64,000 bases of DNA from Methylobacterium longum (GCF_022179385.1 NZ_BPQS01000025.1:1-64000); one strand, 5' to 3'; shown: positions 25,645 to 34,450, counted from the first letter of the stretch. Numbers and translations are program-made. The notes: generated by a model not told the origin, from the letters alone.

Positions 25645-27333
25645 ATGTCGGATGCGAATACGGCCCCGCGCGTGCTGATGGTGTTCCCGAAGTTCTACGA
25701 AAACTCCATGTGGAACTTCAAGGAGGCCATGGAGCTGCAGGGCGCCCGCGCCCCCGCGCCGCCGCTCGGGCTGATCACGCTGGCCGCGATGCTGCCGCCG
25801 GCCTGGCAGGTGACGCTGGTCAACCGCAACTGCGAGGACCTGACCGACGCCGAGATCCAGGCCGCCGATCTCGTGATGACCGGCGGCATGCTGCCCCAAG
25901 AGCCGGACTGCCTCGTCGTGATCGACAGGTGCGTCGCGCTCGGCACGCCGGTCTGCGTCGGCGGTCCCGCACCCACCTCGACGCCTGAGGTCTACGACAG
26001 GGCCGACTTCCTCGTGCTGGGCGAGGCCGAGGGCATCCTCGACACGTTCGTGGCCGCCTGGGAAGCGGGTGAGCGACGCGGCCGCTTCACGGCCGAGAAG
26101 TTCAAGGCCGACGTCACCAAGAGCCCGATCCCGCGCTTCGACCTGCTGACCTTCAGCCACTACCTCTACATCGGCGTCCAGTTCTCGCGCGGCTGCCCGT
26201 TCACCTGCGAGTTCTGCGATATCATCGAGCTCTACGGCCGCGCCCCGCGGACCAAGACCACGCCGCAGATGCTGGCCGAACTCGACCGGCTCCACGGCCT
26301 CGGCTACCGCGGCCATGTCGACTTCGTCGACGACAACCTGATCGGCAACAAGAAGGCGATCAAGCTGTTCCTGCCGCACCTGATCCAGTGGCAGGAGGCG
26401 CACGGCTACCCGTTCAAGTTCTCCACCGAGGCCTCGCTGAACCTCGCGGACGACGAAGAGCTGCTCGGGATGATGCGGGACGCGAACTTCTTCGCCCTGT
26501 TCACCGGGATCGAGACGCCCGACGAGGCGACGCTGATCCAGACGCAGAAGAAGCAGAACACCAAGCGGTCGATCGCCGACAGCGTGCACAAGCTCTACGA
26601 GCACGGCATGTTCGTCACCGCCGGCTTCATCGTCGGCTTCGACACCGAGAAGGACAGCATCGCCCAGGCGATGTCGCTCTGCATCAGCCAGACCGGCATC
26701 CCGATCGCCATGGTCGGCCTGCTCTACGCGCTGCCCAACACGCAGCTCTCGCGCCGCCTGCGCAAGGAGGGCCGCCTCTACGAGAACTACGCGGCGACCA
26801 CCGCCGATCAGGGCGATCAATGCACGCAGGGGATCAACTTCGTGACCCTGCGCCCGCAGCGTGACGTGTTGGCCGACTACCGCGACGTCCTGCAGGAGAT
26901 CTACGACCCGGCGAACTTCTTCGACCGGGTGCGGGTGGTCGCAAGCCGCGTGAAGCGGCCGAAATTCGCCGCCCAGAAGCTGAACTGGCGCCACGTCGTC
27001 CACGATCTCTATTCGCTGCTGCGCGTCTGCTGGCGGATGACCGTGCGGCGGCCGGAACTCGCCAAGCATTTCTGGAGCGTGTTCCTGGAGACCGCCCGCC
27101 GCAACCCGGCGGCCCTGGAGGCCGTGGTCACCAACATGGTGATCTACCTCCACGTCTACCCGTTCTCGCGCTACGTCATCCGCGAGATCAACGGCCGGAT
27201 CACCGAACTGGACGCCGGCCGCTGGGTGCAGCCGCCGATCCTGCTCCCCGAGGTGGAGAGCGGCGGCAAGGCGGCACCGGTCGGTAAGGTGGCAGCCCGG
27301 GCCGAGGTGAAGCACCTCGCCGCCGTCGCCTGA
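25645..27333 (+). CDS. B12-binding radical SAM protein, function unknown (DUF4070 type)
   Basis: 562 residues. N-terminal cobalamin-binding-like domain (PRVLMVFPKFYENSMWNFKE; about 8-150), radical SAM core with cysteines C184, C188 and C191 in RGCPFTCEFCDIIELYG, then VDFVDDNLIGNK, STEASLNLADD and FTGIETPDEATLIQTQKKQN. The C-terminal part (about 390-530; TLRPQRDVLADYRDVLQEIY) resembles DUF4070. Same overall architecture as the hpnP product at 3.4-5.0 kb but clearly diverged, so it is not a second copy of that enzyme. The substrate is unknown. It is transcribed alone, with 202 bases upstream in which I find no clear promoter. Confidence 0.85.
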   Translation: MSDANTAPRVLMVFPKFYENSMWNFKEAMELQGARAPAPPLGLITLAAMLPPAWQVTLVNRNCEDLTDAEIQAADLVMTGGMLPQEPDCLVVIDRCVALGTPVCVGGPAPTSTPEVYDRADFLVLGEAEGILDTFVAAWEAGERRGRFTAEKFKADVTKSPIPRFDLLTFSHYLYIGVQFSRGCPFTCEFCDIIELYGRAPRTKTTPQMLAELDRLHGLGYRGHVDFVDDNLIGNKKAIKLFLPHLIQWQEAHGYPFKFSTEASLNLADDEELLGMMRDANFFALFTGIETPDEATLIQTQKKQNTKRSIADSVHKLYEHGMFVTAGFIVGFDTEKDSIAQAMSLCISQTGIPIAMVGLLYALPNTQLSRRLRKEGRLYENYAATTADQGDQCTQGINFVTLRPQRDVLADYRDVLQEIYDPANFFDRVRVVASRVKRPKFAAQKLNWRHVVHDLYSLLRVCWRMTVRRPELAKHFWSVFLETARRNPAALEAVVTNMVIYLHVYPFSRYVIREINGRITELDAGRWVQPPILLPEVESGGKAAPVGKVAARAEVKHLAAVA

Positions 27334-27359
27334 AACCAGCGCGCATCGGACGGGTCGAC

Positions 27360-27391
27360 AGGCCGCCGCGGGAGCGCATCCCCGGCGGCCT
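27360..27391 (+). terminator. Hairpin after the radical SAM gene
   Basis: AGGCCGCCG (27360-27368) pairs with CGGCGGCCT (27383-27391); the tail is only TTGCC. Placed between convergent genes, it probably slows or ends transcription, but it is not a canonical terminator. Confidence 0.4.
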
Positions 27392-27581
27392 TGCCGTCTC
27401 TGGCCGGTTTCGGTGAGGGCCCGGGTCCGCCGCCCTGGCGGGCGGAGCGAGGACATCCGGACCGTGCCCCGCCCGCCCAGACCGCTCCGCCGCGAGGCGC
27501 TTCGCCCGGCGCGTGAGGACGGACGGAGCCGGAGGGGCCGAAGCGTTCACACCGCCGCGTTGGACGCCCGGAAGGAGCCCG

Positions 27582-29267
27582 TCAGGCGGCCCGCACCGTC
27601 GCCAGGAACGTGTCGATCTCCCGGCGCAGCTCGGTGGATTGGTCCGACAGGCTCGCCGCCGAGGCGAGCATCCGCGTGGCGGCCGTGCCGGTGGCATCGG
27701 CGGCCCGCGCCACCGCGTCGATGGTGCCGGTGACCGCGCCGGTTCCGACGGCCGCTTCGGCGACGTTGCGGGCGATCTCCCGGGTCGCTGCGCCCTGCTG
27801 CTCGACGGCGGCCGCGATGGAGGTCGCCACCCCGTCGATCTCGCGGATGCGCGCCGCGATGCCGTCGATCGCCCCCACGGTCTGACCTGTGGCGCCCTGG
27901 ATGCGGCCGACCTGATCGGCGATCTCCCCCGTGGCCTTGGCGGTCTGGGCGGCGAGCTGCTTCACCTCGGCGGCGACCACCGCGAATCCCTTCCCGGCCG
28001 CGCCGGCCCGCGCGGCCTCAATGGTGGCGTTGAGTGCCAGCAGGTTCGTCTGGCCGGCGATATCGGTGATCAGGCGCACGACGTCCCCGATCCGGCCCGC
28101 CGCCGCGCTCAACTCCTGGACGAGGCTGGCGGTCTGCCCGGCCTCGACCACCGCGCCCCGGGCGAGGTCGGCGGACCCGTCCACCTGCCGGCTGATCTCC
28201 TGGACCGAGGCGCCGAGTTCCTCGGCCGCCGCCGCCACCGTGCCGACGTGCTGGGCCGCCTCCTGCGCGGCGCCCGACACCGTCGCGGCGCGCTCGGCCG
28301 TGTGCGTGGCCGTGCCGGACATCGCCTCGGCATCCGCGCGCAGGCCGAGGGCGGCGTCCGACACCCGTGCCAGCACGCCGCCGACGGCGGCCTCGAAGGA
28401 TCCGGCCATCGCGTGGACGGCACGCCGACGCTGCGTCTCGGCGCCCTCGCGCGCCAGCGCGGTGTCCCGCTCCAGGGCGCGGCTGCGGATCAGGTTGTCC
28501 TTGAACACCTGCACGGCGGCCGCCATCGCGCCGATCTCGTCCCCGCGCCCCGTGTGCGGAACCGGCACGGTCTCGTCACCCTCGGCGAGGCGACCCATGG
28601 TTCCGGTCATGCGCTCGATCGGCCGGGCGATCCCGAAGATCGCGAACAGCATCGCCGCCGCGGCGACCGCGAGGCCCATCACCGTAGCGGCCAGCGCGAC
28701 GAGCTTGGCCCGCGTCGCCTTCGCCACGGTCACGGCGACGTTGGCCTCCGTCTGCGCCCGCGCGGAGGCAATCGTCTCGGTGAGGCTGGCGACCGCCGCG
28801 TCGTTCTGCGCGCCCGTCGCGGGATTCAGCACCAGCGCGAGGGCAGCCGGTTGGTCGCCCGCGATCATCAGCTCGACCACTTGGAGCTGGACGTTCTGAT
28901 ACGCGTTCCAGGCCGTGGTGAACCGTTCGTAGGTCTCCCGCTCGCGGGGAGCAGTCGGGCGCTCCTGAAAGGCTTGGCGCAGGTCGGAGAGCGCCCCGAG
29001 CGTGTCGGTCAGCGCGGTCTGGTTCCTGTCGAGGGCCGCCGCATCGGGGGAGGCCACGACCAGTCGGTAGAGGCTGAGGCGCGCGTCCCGGACGGCCGTC
29101 CCGATCGCCTCGGCCTGGTTCTGTGCGGGCAGGGCCTGCCGCGAGATCTCGGTCGCATTCCCCTCGATCTCCGACAGGGTCACGACGCTGGCGATCCCCT
29201 GGCCGGCGGCGGCGAGGGCGAGCAGGCCGATCGCACCGGAGAGGACCGTCTTGAGAGAGAATCGCAT
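27582..29267 (-). CDS. Methyl-accepting chemotaxis protein
   Basis: 561-residue membrane chemoreceptor that controls CheA and hence the flagellar motor. First transmembrane helix about 7-29 (LSGAIGLLALAAAGQGIASV), then a periplasmic helical sensor of four-helix-bundle type (about 30-185), second helix about 187-210, HAMP (ARPIERMTGTMGRLAEGDET), and a cytoplasmic signalling domain. The hairpin tip is DIAGQTNLLALNATIEAARA, followed by GKGFAVVAAEVKQLA. No C-terminal CheR pentapeptide is seen. The ligand is unknown and no che genes are nearby. Confidence 0.92.
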   Translation of the reverse strand: MRFSLKTVLSGAIGLLALAAAGQGIASVVTLSEIEGNATEISRQALPAQNQAEAIGTAVRDARLSLYRLVVASPDAAALDRNQTALTDTLGALSDLRQAFQERPTAPRERETYERFTTAWNAYQNVQLQVVELMIAGDQPAALALVLNPATGAQNDAAVASLTETIASARAQTEANVAVTVAKATRAKLVALAATVMGLAVAAAAMLFAIFGIARPIERMTGTMGRLAEGDETVPVPHTGRGDEIGAMAAAVQVFKDNLIRSRALERDTALAREGAETQRRRAVHAMAGSFEAAVGGVLARVSDAALGLRADAEAMSGTATHTAERAATVSGAAQEAAQHVGTVAAAAEELGASVQEISRQVDGSADLARGAVVEAGQTASLVQELSAAAGRIGDVVRLITDIAGQTNLLALNATIEAARAGAAGKGFAVVAAEVKQLAAQTAKATGEIADQVGRIQGATGQTVGAIDGIAARIREIDGVATSIAAAVEQQGAATREIARNVAEAAVGTGAVTGTIDAVARAADATGTAATRMLASAASLSDQSTELRREIDTFLATVRAA

Positions 29268-29364
29268 GGGAGCTTCCGTCTTCGCGGGCCTGCCGCGCCT
29301 TCAAGCTCGCGCTTTTTCCCAGAGATCCCTTAATTCTTTCTCGGCTCTTGGATAAAGACTAGTG

Positions 29365-30369
29365 CTAGAGCCACTTCTTCCATCGAAAGAAGAAGTAGGG
29401 AAATATGGCGGCAACGACCATCATGACCAGCGCCATCGGGTAGCCGTACGGCAGCTCCAGTTCGGGAAGAGACTTGAAATTCATGCCGTAGATCGAGGCT
29501 ATCAGGGTCGGTGGCATGAAGACAACCGCCATCACCGAGAACAGTTTGATGATGTTGTTCTGCTCGAGGTTGACGAGCCCGAGTGTTGCATCGAGCAGAA
29601 ACTGTATCTTGTTGTTCAGGAAGGTGGCGTGCTCCTCCAGTGATTGAAGATCCCGCAGGGTCGAGCGCACGTCTTCCCGAAGGTCGCGCGGCGCCTTGTT
29701 GGTCCGGTAGGTCGCGGACAGCGAGAGCAGGATTCGCTCCATGGAGACCAAGCTCTCGCGCTGCTTGGAGATGAGGTCGCCGTGCCGACCGAGCGCCCGC
29801 AAGGTGTCCTGAAGGGCGGTGTTGCGGGCGGACGGATCCTCCTGCACCTCGAAGATCTTCCCCGACAGGCGGTCGATCCGCTCGCCCTGGAGCTGGAGCA
29901 CGTCCGCAGCCCGGTCGATCACCGCCTCGATCAGCCCGGCCAGGATGGATTCCCCGGAGGTCGAGGCGCTGCTGCCGTTGCCCATCGAGCGGCCGGCGCG
30001 CTGCGTGTACATCCGGAAGGCCTGCGGCTCCTCGTAGCGCACGGTGACGAGGCGGTTGCCGCGCAGGATGAAGGTGATGCCGGCGAGCCCCGGCTCCTCC
30101 GAGTCGCTCACCTTCGAGAGCACCCGCCCGGTCATGTAGCGGGCGCCCTCCTCGACGTAGAGGAGTTCCGAAGGCTCGATGTCCTTCATCTCCTCGCGGG
30201 TCGGCACCTCGATGCCCGCGAAGGCCTCGACCTTGAGCTCCTCCTCGCGGCTCGGCCGGATCAGGTCGAGCCAGACGGTATCCTCCGGGATCGTGTCCTG
30301 AAGATTGACCACGCGCCGCTCAAGCTGCGTGGATCCGGCGCCGACGGCGGGCTGGTGGATGAAGATCAC
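29365..30369 (-). CDS. corA: CorA family magnesium/divalent metal transporter
   Basis: 334 residues from the GTG at 30369 (VIFIHQPAVGAG). The large cytoplasmic domain includes DTVWLDLIRPSREEELKVEA and EDPSARNTALQDTLRALGRH. Two C-terminal transmembrane helices flank the signature GMN in ASIYGMNF, and the protein ends in a basic tail FFRWKKWL. CorA pentamers import Mg2+ or, in some members, other divalent ions. The frame is open to 30504, but the upstream residues are Arg-rich and not family-like; the start is moderately uncertain because no clear ribosome site is seen. The 30370-30606 gap upstream shows no gene. Confidence 0.85.
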   Translation of the reverse strand: MIFIHQPAVGAGSTQLERRVVNLQDTIPEDTVWLDLIRPSREEELKVEAFAGIEVPTREEMKDIEPSELLYVEEGARYMTGRVLSKVSDSEEPGLAGITFILRGNRLVTVRYEEPQAFRMYTQRAGRSMGNGSSASTSGESILAGLIEAVIDRAADVLQLQGERIDRLSGKIFEVQEDPSARNTALQDTLRALGRHGDLISKQRESLVSMERILLSLSATYRTNKAPRDLREDVRSTLRDLQSLEEHATFLNNKIQFLLDATLGLVNLEQNNIIKLFSVMAVVFMPPTLIASIYGMNFKSLPELELPYGYPMALVMMVVAAIFPYFFFRWKKWL

Positions 30370-30606
30370 GAACGAGTCTCGGATGCGGAACGGACGCGAA
30401 GCGGCGCAGGGCTCAGCCCGCATCCGGCACCGCGAGTCCCGACGCAAGCTGTGGCGCGGATGTGGCGGTGTTTTCTGACGCTTCCGTGACATTCCGGAGC
30501 GCACGCGCGACGACGCAGGGTCCCTCCGTCGTCACGGCCCGATCCAGGGTGATCCGCGCACAGGAACGGGCCGTCGGCCGCGCCGACGAACCCGCCGCGC
30601 ACCGCG

Positions 30607-30879
30607 TCAGTTGCAGCCGTCGCAGATGCTGCGATCGATCTGGTCGGTCAGGGCGCGTTCCCGGCGCCGCTCCTCGCGGGAGGGCACCTCGCCTGGCCCC
30701 AGCGACGTGCCCGGCGGCTTGGTCACGCCGTAGCTGTTGGTGTTCGGCGCCGTGATCGTCGAGGCCGGGCCGCCGCCGGTGCCGGTCTGGTCGGGCGCGA
30801 CGGTCTGCGCCGCGAGCGCGCCCGGCAGGGCGAGGCTCAGCGCGGCCAGCGCGAGGGGGCGAAGGCATCCGCGGGTCAT
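30607..30879 (-). CDS. Small exported protein, unknown function
   Basis: 90 residues with a Sec signal peptide (MTRGCLRPLALAALSLALPG, cleavage near ALAA-Q). The mature 65 residues are Gly/Pro/Thr rich (NTNSYGVTKPPGTSLGPGE) with a charged stretch REERRRERALTDQIDRS and a final CDGC pair. Similar small proteins are common in Methylobacterium but I know of no function. It lies upstream of corA on the same strand, 237 bases away, and downstream of rumA, 52 bases away. Confidence 0.6.
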   Translation of the reverse strand: MTRGCLRPLALAALSLALPGALAAQTVAPDQTGTGGGPASTITAPNTNSYGVTKPPGTSLGPGEVPSREERRRERALTDQIDRSICDGCN

Positions 30880-30931
30880 GTGGACCTCCAGTCGTCGTGA
30901 AAACGCGAAACGTGGCCGCAGGTTGCGTGGG

Positions 30932-32182
30932 TCATCGCCGCCGCGTGGCGGCGCGGCGGAAGATCCCGGCCATCTCGACGTGACCCGCGTGGCGGAACTG
31001 GTCGACCGGCGTCACCGCCTCCAGCCGGTAGCCGCCGGCCACGAGGGTCGCCGCGTCCCGCGCGAAGGTACCGGCGTCGCAGGCGATGCCGACCACTAGG
31101 GGGACGCGCGAGGCCGCGAGCTGACGGACCTGGGCATCCGCGCCGGCCCGGGGCGGATCGAACACCACAGCCTCGAAGACGTCGAGTTCAATCGGCAGCA
31201 GCGGCCGCCGGAACAGGTCGCGGCGCTCGCTGGTGATCGGGCGCAGGCCCGTGGCCGCGCGGGCGGACCGGTCGAGGCCGGCGAGCGCGGCCGCGTCCGC
31301 CTCTACGGCGTGAACGGCCGCGATTCTTGCCATCGCCAGGGTGAGCGGCCCGCAGCCCGCGAACAGATCGGCGGCGCGGCGCACCCGCGGGCCGAGGGCT
31401 GCCAGCGTCAGTTCGGTGAGCACGGCCTGCCCGGCGGCCGTCGCCTGCAGGAAGCCGCCGGGGGCCGGGTAGAGGCGGATGTCGCCGGCGGTGACCGAGA
31501 CCGGCTCGGCCTCCATGAGGCGCTCGCCGTGCAGGGACAGCCGGGCGAGGCCGAGGGCGCCGGCGATCCGCACCAGGGCGGCGCTGACGCCTCCGCTCAC
31601 CGGGCCATGACCGCGCAGATCGACGTCGAGGCCCTGATCGGTGGCGGTCACCGCGACGTCGAGGGGCTTGCGGCCGTGGCCCAGGGGCGCCGCGAGGCGG
31701 CGCGCGATTTCCGGCGCCGCGTGCAGTGCCGGCACGGTGATCGGACAATGATTGATCGGAACCAGGGCGTGGCTGCGCGCCGCCATGAGCCCGGCTTCGG
31801 CCCGGTCGTCGATCTCCCGGACGTGCAGCGTGATGCGGCGGCGGCCCGCGCCGTGGGCATCGACGGTCGGCGCCGGGTCGACGGCATGCCCGGCCTGAGA
31901 CAGGGCCTGCGCGACGAGGCCGCGCTTCCAGGCGAGTTCGGCCGGCCGCGCCAGATGCTGCGTCCGGCAGCCGCCGCAGCGCATGTAGTAGGGACAGAAC
32001 GGCTCGACCCGGTCGGCGGAGGCCTGCTCGATGCCGAGCAGCTCCGCGCGCCGGCCCTCCGGCCGGATCGCGACGCGCTCCCCCGGCAGCGCGTAGGGGA
32101 CGAGGATCCCGCCCTCCGCAATGCCGTCGCCCCGGGCACCGAGTTCCCGGATCGCGACCGTCTCGTTGGGGGCATCGCTCAT
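30932..32182 (-). CDS. Class I SAM-dependent RNA methyltransferase, RumA/TrmA family
   Basis: 416 residues. Probably forms 5-methyluridine in 23S rRNA or tRNA. Residues 10-60 look like a TRAM/OB domain. Iron-sulfur-type cysteines are in FCPYYMRCGGCRTQHLARP. The methyltransferase core (from about 270) has AADLFAGCGPLTLAMARI, FDPPRAGADAQ and the catalytic region VGIACDAGTFARD, where the usual SCNP is replaced by ACDA but the cysteine is kept. The start at 32182 is chosen because GGTGAG lies 6 bases before it; ATG 32188 adds two residues. RumD- versus RumA-like substrate was not resolved. Confidence 0.85.
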   Translation of the reverse strand: MSDAPNETVAIRELGARGDGIAEGGILVPYALPGERVAIRPEGRRAELLGIEQASADRVEPFCPYYMRCGGCRTQHLARPAELAWKRGLVAQALSQAGHAVDPAPTVDAHGAGRRRITLHVREIDDRAEAGLMAARSHALVPINHCPITVPALHAAPEIARRLAAPLGHGRKPLDVAVTATDQGLDVDLRGHGPVSGGVSAALVRIAGALGLARLSLHGERLMEAEPVSVTAGDIRLYPAPGGFLQATAAGQAVLTELTLAALGPRVRRAADLFAGCGPLTLAMARIAAVHAVEADAAALAGLDRSARAATGLRPITSERRDLFRRPLLPIELDVFEAVVFDPPRAGADAQVRQLAASRVPLVVGIACDAGTFARDAATLVAGGYRLEAVTPVDQFRHAGHVEMAGIFRRAATRRR

Positions 32183-32183
32183 G

Positions 32184-32239
32184 GGCATCTCACCGGCATC
32201 TCATCGGCGTCGCATCCGGCGTCGCATCGGCATCGCGCC
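32184..32239. repeat. Degenerate 11-12-base tandem repeat before rumA-like gene
   Basis: Five successive units: GGCATCTCACC, GGCATCTCATC, GGCGTCGCATCC, GGCGTCGCATC, GGCATCGCGCC (32184-32239). It sits in the 5' region of the RumA-like gene and partly forms its ribosome site. Probably slippage-derived; a length change would move the spacing between promoter and start. Confidence 0.6.
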
Positions 32240-32274
32240 GACGACTCTAGGCGATCCGGCCGCTCCCGGGCATC

Positions 32275-33051
32275 TCACGGCAACCGCGCCCCGATCAGGA
32301 ACTCGGCATTGCCGTCGCCGCCGGGCACGGGCGAATCGACCAGGCCCAGGATCGCGGCGCCGAGCGCCTCCAGCGCGCTCCGCACCGCGGCGCAGACCTC
32401 GGCATGGACCGCCGGATCGCGCACGAGGCCCCCACGCCCGACCCGGGCCCGGCCGGCCTCGAATTGTGGCTTGATCAGCGCGACGAGCTCCGCGCCGGGA
32501 GCCAGCAAGGCCGGCAGGACCGGCAGCACGAGGCGCAGGCCGATGAAGCTCACGTCGATGCCCGCGAGATCCGGACGCGGCGTCAGGGCCGCCGGGTCGA
32601 GGCCGCGGATGTCCGTGCCCTCCAGGTTCGTCACGCGCGGATCGGCGGCGAGGCGGGGATGGAGCTGTCCCCGTCCCACATCCACGGCGTGGACATGGTG
32701 CGCGCCGCGGCCGAGCAGAACGTCCGTGAACCCGCCCGTGGAGGCGCCGACGTCCAGGCCGGTGCGGCCGCGCGGATCCAGGAGGAAGGCATCCAGGGCG
32801 GCGGCCAGCTTGAGCCCGCCCCGGGAGACGTAGGGATGCGCGGGAGCCGCGTCGACGCGGGCCCCCGCGGCGACCGGCTCCGAGGCGCGCGTGAGCGGTC
32901 GCCCGTCGATCCGCACCAGCCCGGCCTTGATCGCGGCCTGCGCCCGAGCCCGGCTCTCGAAATGGCCCTGCTCCACCAGGAACAGATCGGCGCGTCGGGG
33001 GGGCGGGGCACCGGTCGCGGCGCGGTCCGCTATGGGCCGGTCTCGGGTCAT
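32275..33051 (-). CDS. tlyA: TlyA family rRNA (cytidine-2'-O)-methyltransferase
   Basis: 258 residues. The N-terminal S4 RNA-binding domain reads RADLFLVEQGHFESRARAQA and AAIKAGLVRIDG (about 20-75), followed by HPYVSRGGLKLAAALD. The FtsJ-like methyltransferase domain has GLDVGASTGGFTDVLL, DVGRGQLHPRL, GIDVSFIGLRLVLP and IKPQFEAGR, matching TlyA. The family methylates ribose 2'-OH in 16S and/or 23S rRNA in actinobacteria and is present in many proteobacteria, sometimes called hemolysin A. Same strand as the RumA-like gene, 92 bases upstream of it. Two RNA methylases next to each other suggest a small RNA-modification unit. Confidence 0.88.
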   Translation of the reverse strand: MTRDRPIADRAATGAPPPRRADLFLVEQGHFESRARAQAAIKAGLVRIDGRPLTRASEPVAAGARVDAAPAHPYVSRGGLKLAAALDAFLLDPRGRTGLDVGASTGGFTDVLLGRGAHHVHAVDVGRGQLHPRLAADPRVTNLEGTDIRGLDPAALTPRPDLAGIDVSFIGLRLVLPVLPALLAPGAELVALIKPQFEAGRARVGRGGLVRDPAVHAEVCAAVRSALEALGAAILGLVDSPVPGGDGNAEFLIGARLP

Positions 33052-33160
33052 CAGAATTAAGCGCGGTTCCGGCAGAGCTGCGGTCGAGGTTCGGAGGCGC
33101 GGCCCTGTCGAAGGGCGGCACGCTCCCTAACTAGACCGGGCCGTACAGGAGAGCCACCGC

Positions 33161-33712
33161 ATGACCCGTACCCTGCCGCTGTTCGCATTGCTCGGGACCC
33201 TCGCCGCGAGCGGCGCCCTGGCGCAGGAGCCCTCCAAGGAGGGTTCGAAGGAGCCTGCCAAGGCTCCCGAGACCTACGAGGCGCCGATCAAGAACGCCAA
33301 GGGCGACGCGATCGGGACGCTGACGATCCGAGACGGGGCGAACGCCCTGGTCCTGCGCGTGGCCATTCAGCCCGGCGGCCTGCCCCCCGGCTGGCACGGC
33401 ATGCACTTCCACGCGGTCGGCGACTGCTCCGACGCGAAGTTCCAGAATTCCAAGGCGCACGTGAACCACGACCAGAGCAAGCACGGCCTGCTCAACCCGG
33501 AGGGCCCCGACGAGGGCGACCTGCCGAACCTCTACGCCGCGCAGGACGGCTCGGCCCAGGCCGAGGTGTCGAGCGAGACGCCGCTCAACGGCGAGGGCGG
33601 GCTCAAGGACGGGGACGGTTCGGCCCTGATCATCCACGCCAACCCGGACGACCACACCAGCCAGCCGATCGGCGGCGCCGGCGACCGGGTCGCCTGCGGG
33701 GTGATCAAGTAG
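33161..33712 (+). CDS. sodC: Periplasmic Cu/Zn superoxide dismutase
   Basis: 183 residues with signal peptide (cleavage after SGALAQ, about residue 22) and a Lys/Glu/Pro-rich lead. The copper/zinc ligand region is seen in GWHGMHFHAVGDCSDAKF and HVNHDQSKHGLLNPEGPDEG with DLPNLYAAQDG. The late HANPDDHTSQPIGGAGDRVA and CGVI complete the bacterial-type SodC pattern, with cysteines for the intramolecular disulfide. It dismutates superoxide in the periplasm. ATG 33161 has AGGAGAG upstream. Its last 8 bases overlap the end of the convergent thioesterase gene. Confidence 0.93.
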   Translation: MTRTLPLFALLGTLAASGALAQEPSKEGSKEPAKAPETYEAPIKNAKGDAIGTLTIRDGANALVLRVAIQPGGLPPGWHGMHFHAVGDCSDAKFQNSKAHVNHDQSKHGLLNPEGPDEGDLPNLYAAQDGSAQAEVSSETPLNGEGGLKDGDGSALIIHANPDDHTSQPIGGAGDRVACGVIK

Positions 33713-34166
33713 CCGCGGGCGGCGACGGGACGGCCGGCGGGATCGGCCGCGGCCGGCCGGCCTCGTCGATCGCCACGAAGGTCAGGGTGGCCTGCGTCAC
33801 CCGCTCGCGCACCTGGGTGCAGAAGCGCCGCGCCCAGGCCTCGACCTCGATCTTCATGGAGGTCCGGCCGACCTGCGAAACCCGGGTGTAGACGCACAGC
33901 ACGTCGCCCACCCGGACCGGCCGGATGAAGGTCATGGCATCGAGCGCCACGGTGACGACCCGGCCCTGGGCACGATCGACGCCCGCGATGCCGCCGGCCT
34001 GATCCATCTGCGAGAGCACCCAGCCGCCGAAGATGTCGCCGTTGGCGTTGGTGTCGGCCGGCATGGCGATGGTGCGCACCGTCAGGTCACCCCGGGGCAG
34101 ATCGACCTCCGGGGGCGGGGGGGTACTTGCCCCCGCTGAGGGTCCGACGTGCTGCATGCCGTCCAT
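33705..34166 (-). CDS. Acyl-CoA thioesterase, hotdog fold (YciA type)
   Basis: 153 residues. YciA-like enzymes hydrolyse short to medium acyl-CoAs. The conserved block TIAMPADTNANGDIFGGWVL, with the catalytic Asn/Asp region and the GG helix start, is followed by VTVALDAMTFIRPVRVGDVL and CVYTRVSQVGRTSMKIEVEA, typical of the family. The start is ATG 34166; ATG 34157 is a close alternative. The upstream frame to 35051 is a shadow. The 3' end overlaps sodC by 8 bases tail to tail. Confidence 0.88.
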   Translation of the reverse strand: MDGMQHVGPSAGASTPPPPEVDLPRGDLTVRTIAMPADTNANGDIFGGWVLSQMDQAGGIAGVDRAQGRVVTVALDAMTFIRPVRVGDVLCVYTRVSQVGRTSMKIEVEAWARRFCTQVRERVTQATLTFVAIDEAGRPRPIPPAVPSPPAAT

Positions 34167-34183
34167 CCACCCGCCTCGCGCCG

Positions 34184-34321
34184 TCAGGGAAGGAAGCCGG
34201 CGAGCTTGAGCCCCGCCGCCACCAGGACTGCGACGGCGCTCAGGATGCATTCGAGCGGGACCAATTGCCAGAGGTCTTGCGTCGCCGCCGAAGGCTCGGC
34301 GCGCTGCGCGATATCGTTCAT
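34184..34321 (-). CDS. Small single-pass membrane protein (45 aa)
   Basis: MNDIAQRAEPSAATQDLWQL, then one hydrophobic helix (about 21-42, ending AAGLKLAGFLP). The ATG at 34321 has GGGAGG 7 bases upstream, a good ribosome site that a longer start at 34411 lacks. It lies 18 bases upstream of the thioesterase on the same strand, so the two may share a transcript. Function unknown; no family recognised. Confidence 0.5.
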   Translation of the reverse strand: MNDIAQRAEPSAATQDLWQLVPLECILSAVAVLVAAGLKLAGFLP

Positions 34322-34417
34322 CAGGCGTCCTCCCGGGTGGGTCGATCTCCCGTCGTCCATCCCGTCCCATGCAGAATAACGCATGGGGCGCCCTCGCGCA
34401 CCCCGAATCAAGGCATG

Positions 34418-34450
34418 AAAAAGCCCGGCGGCTCGAAGAAGCCGCCGGGC
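34418..34450 (-). terminator. Rho-independent terminator (minus strand)
   Basis: A 10-bp stem GCCCGGCGGC/GCCGCCGGGC (34423-34432 with 34441-34450) is flanked by AAAAA on the plus strand, so TTTTT follows it on the minus strand. It ends the transcript of the Arg/Tyr-rich small protein gene. Confidence 0.85.

Noticed and set aside
29331..29375. GCCGAGAA before the chemoreceptor gene as a flagellar sigma28 promoter
   Set aside because: The -10-like part is close, but no TAAA-type -35 lies 15 bases upstream.
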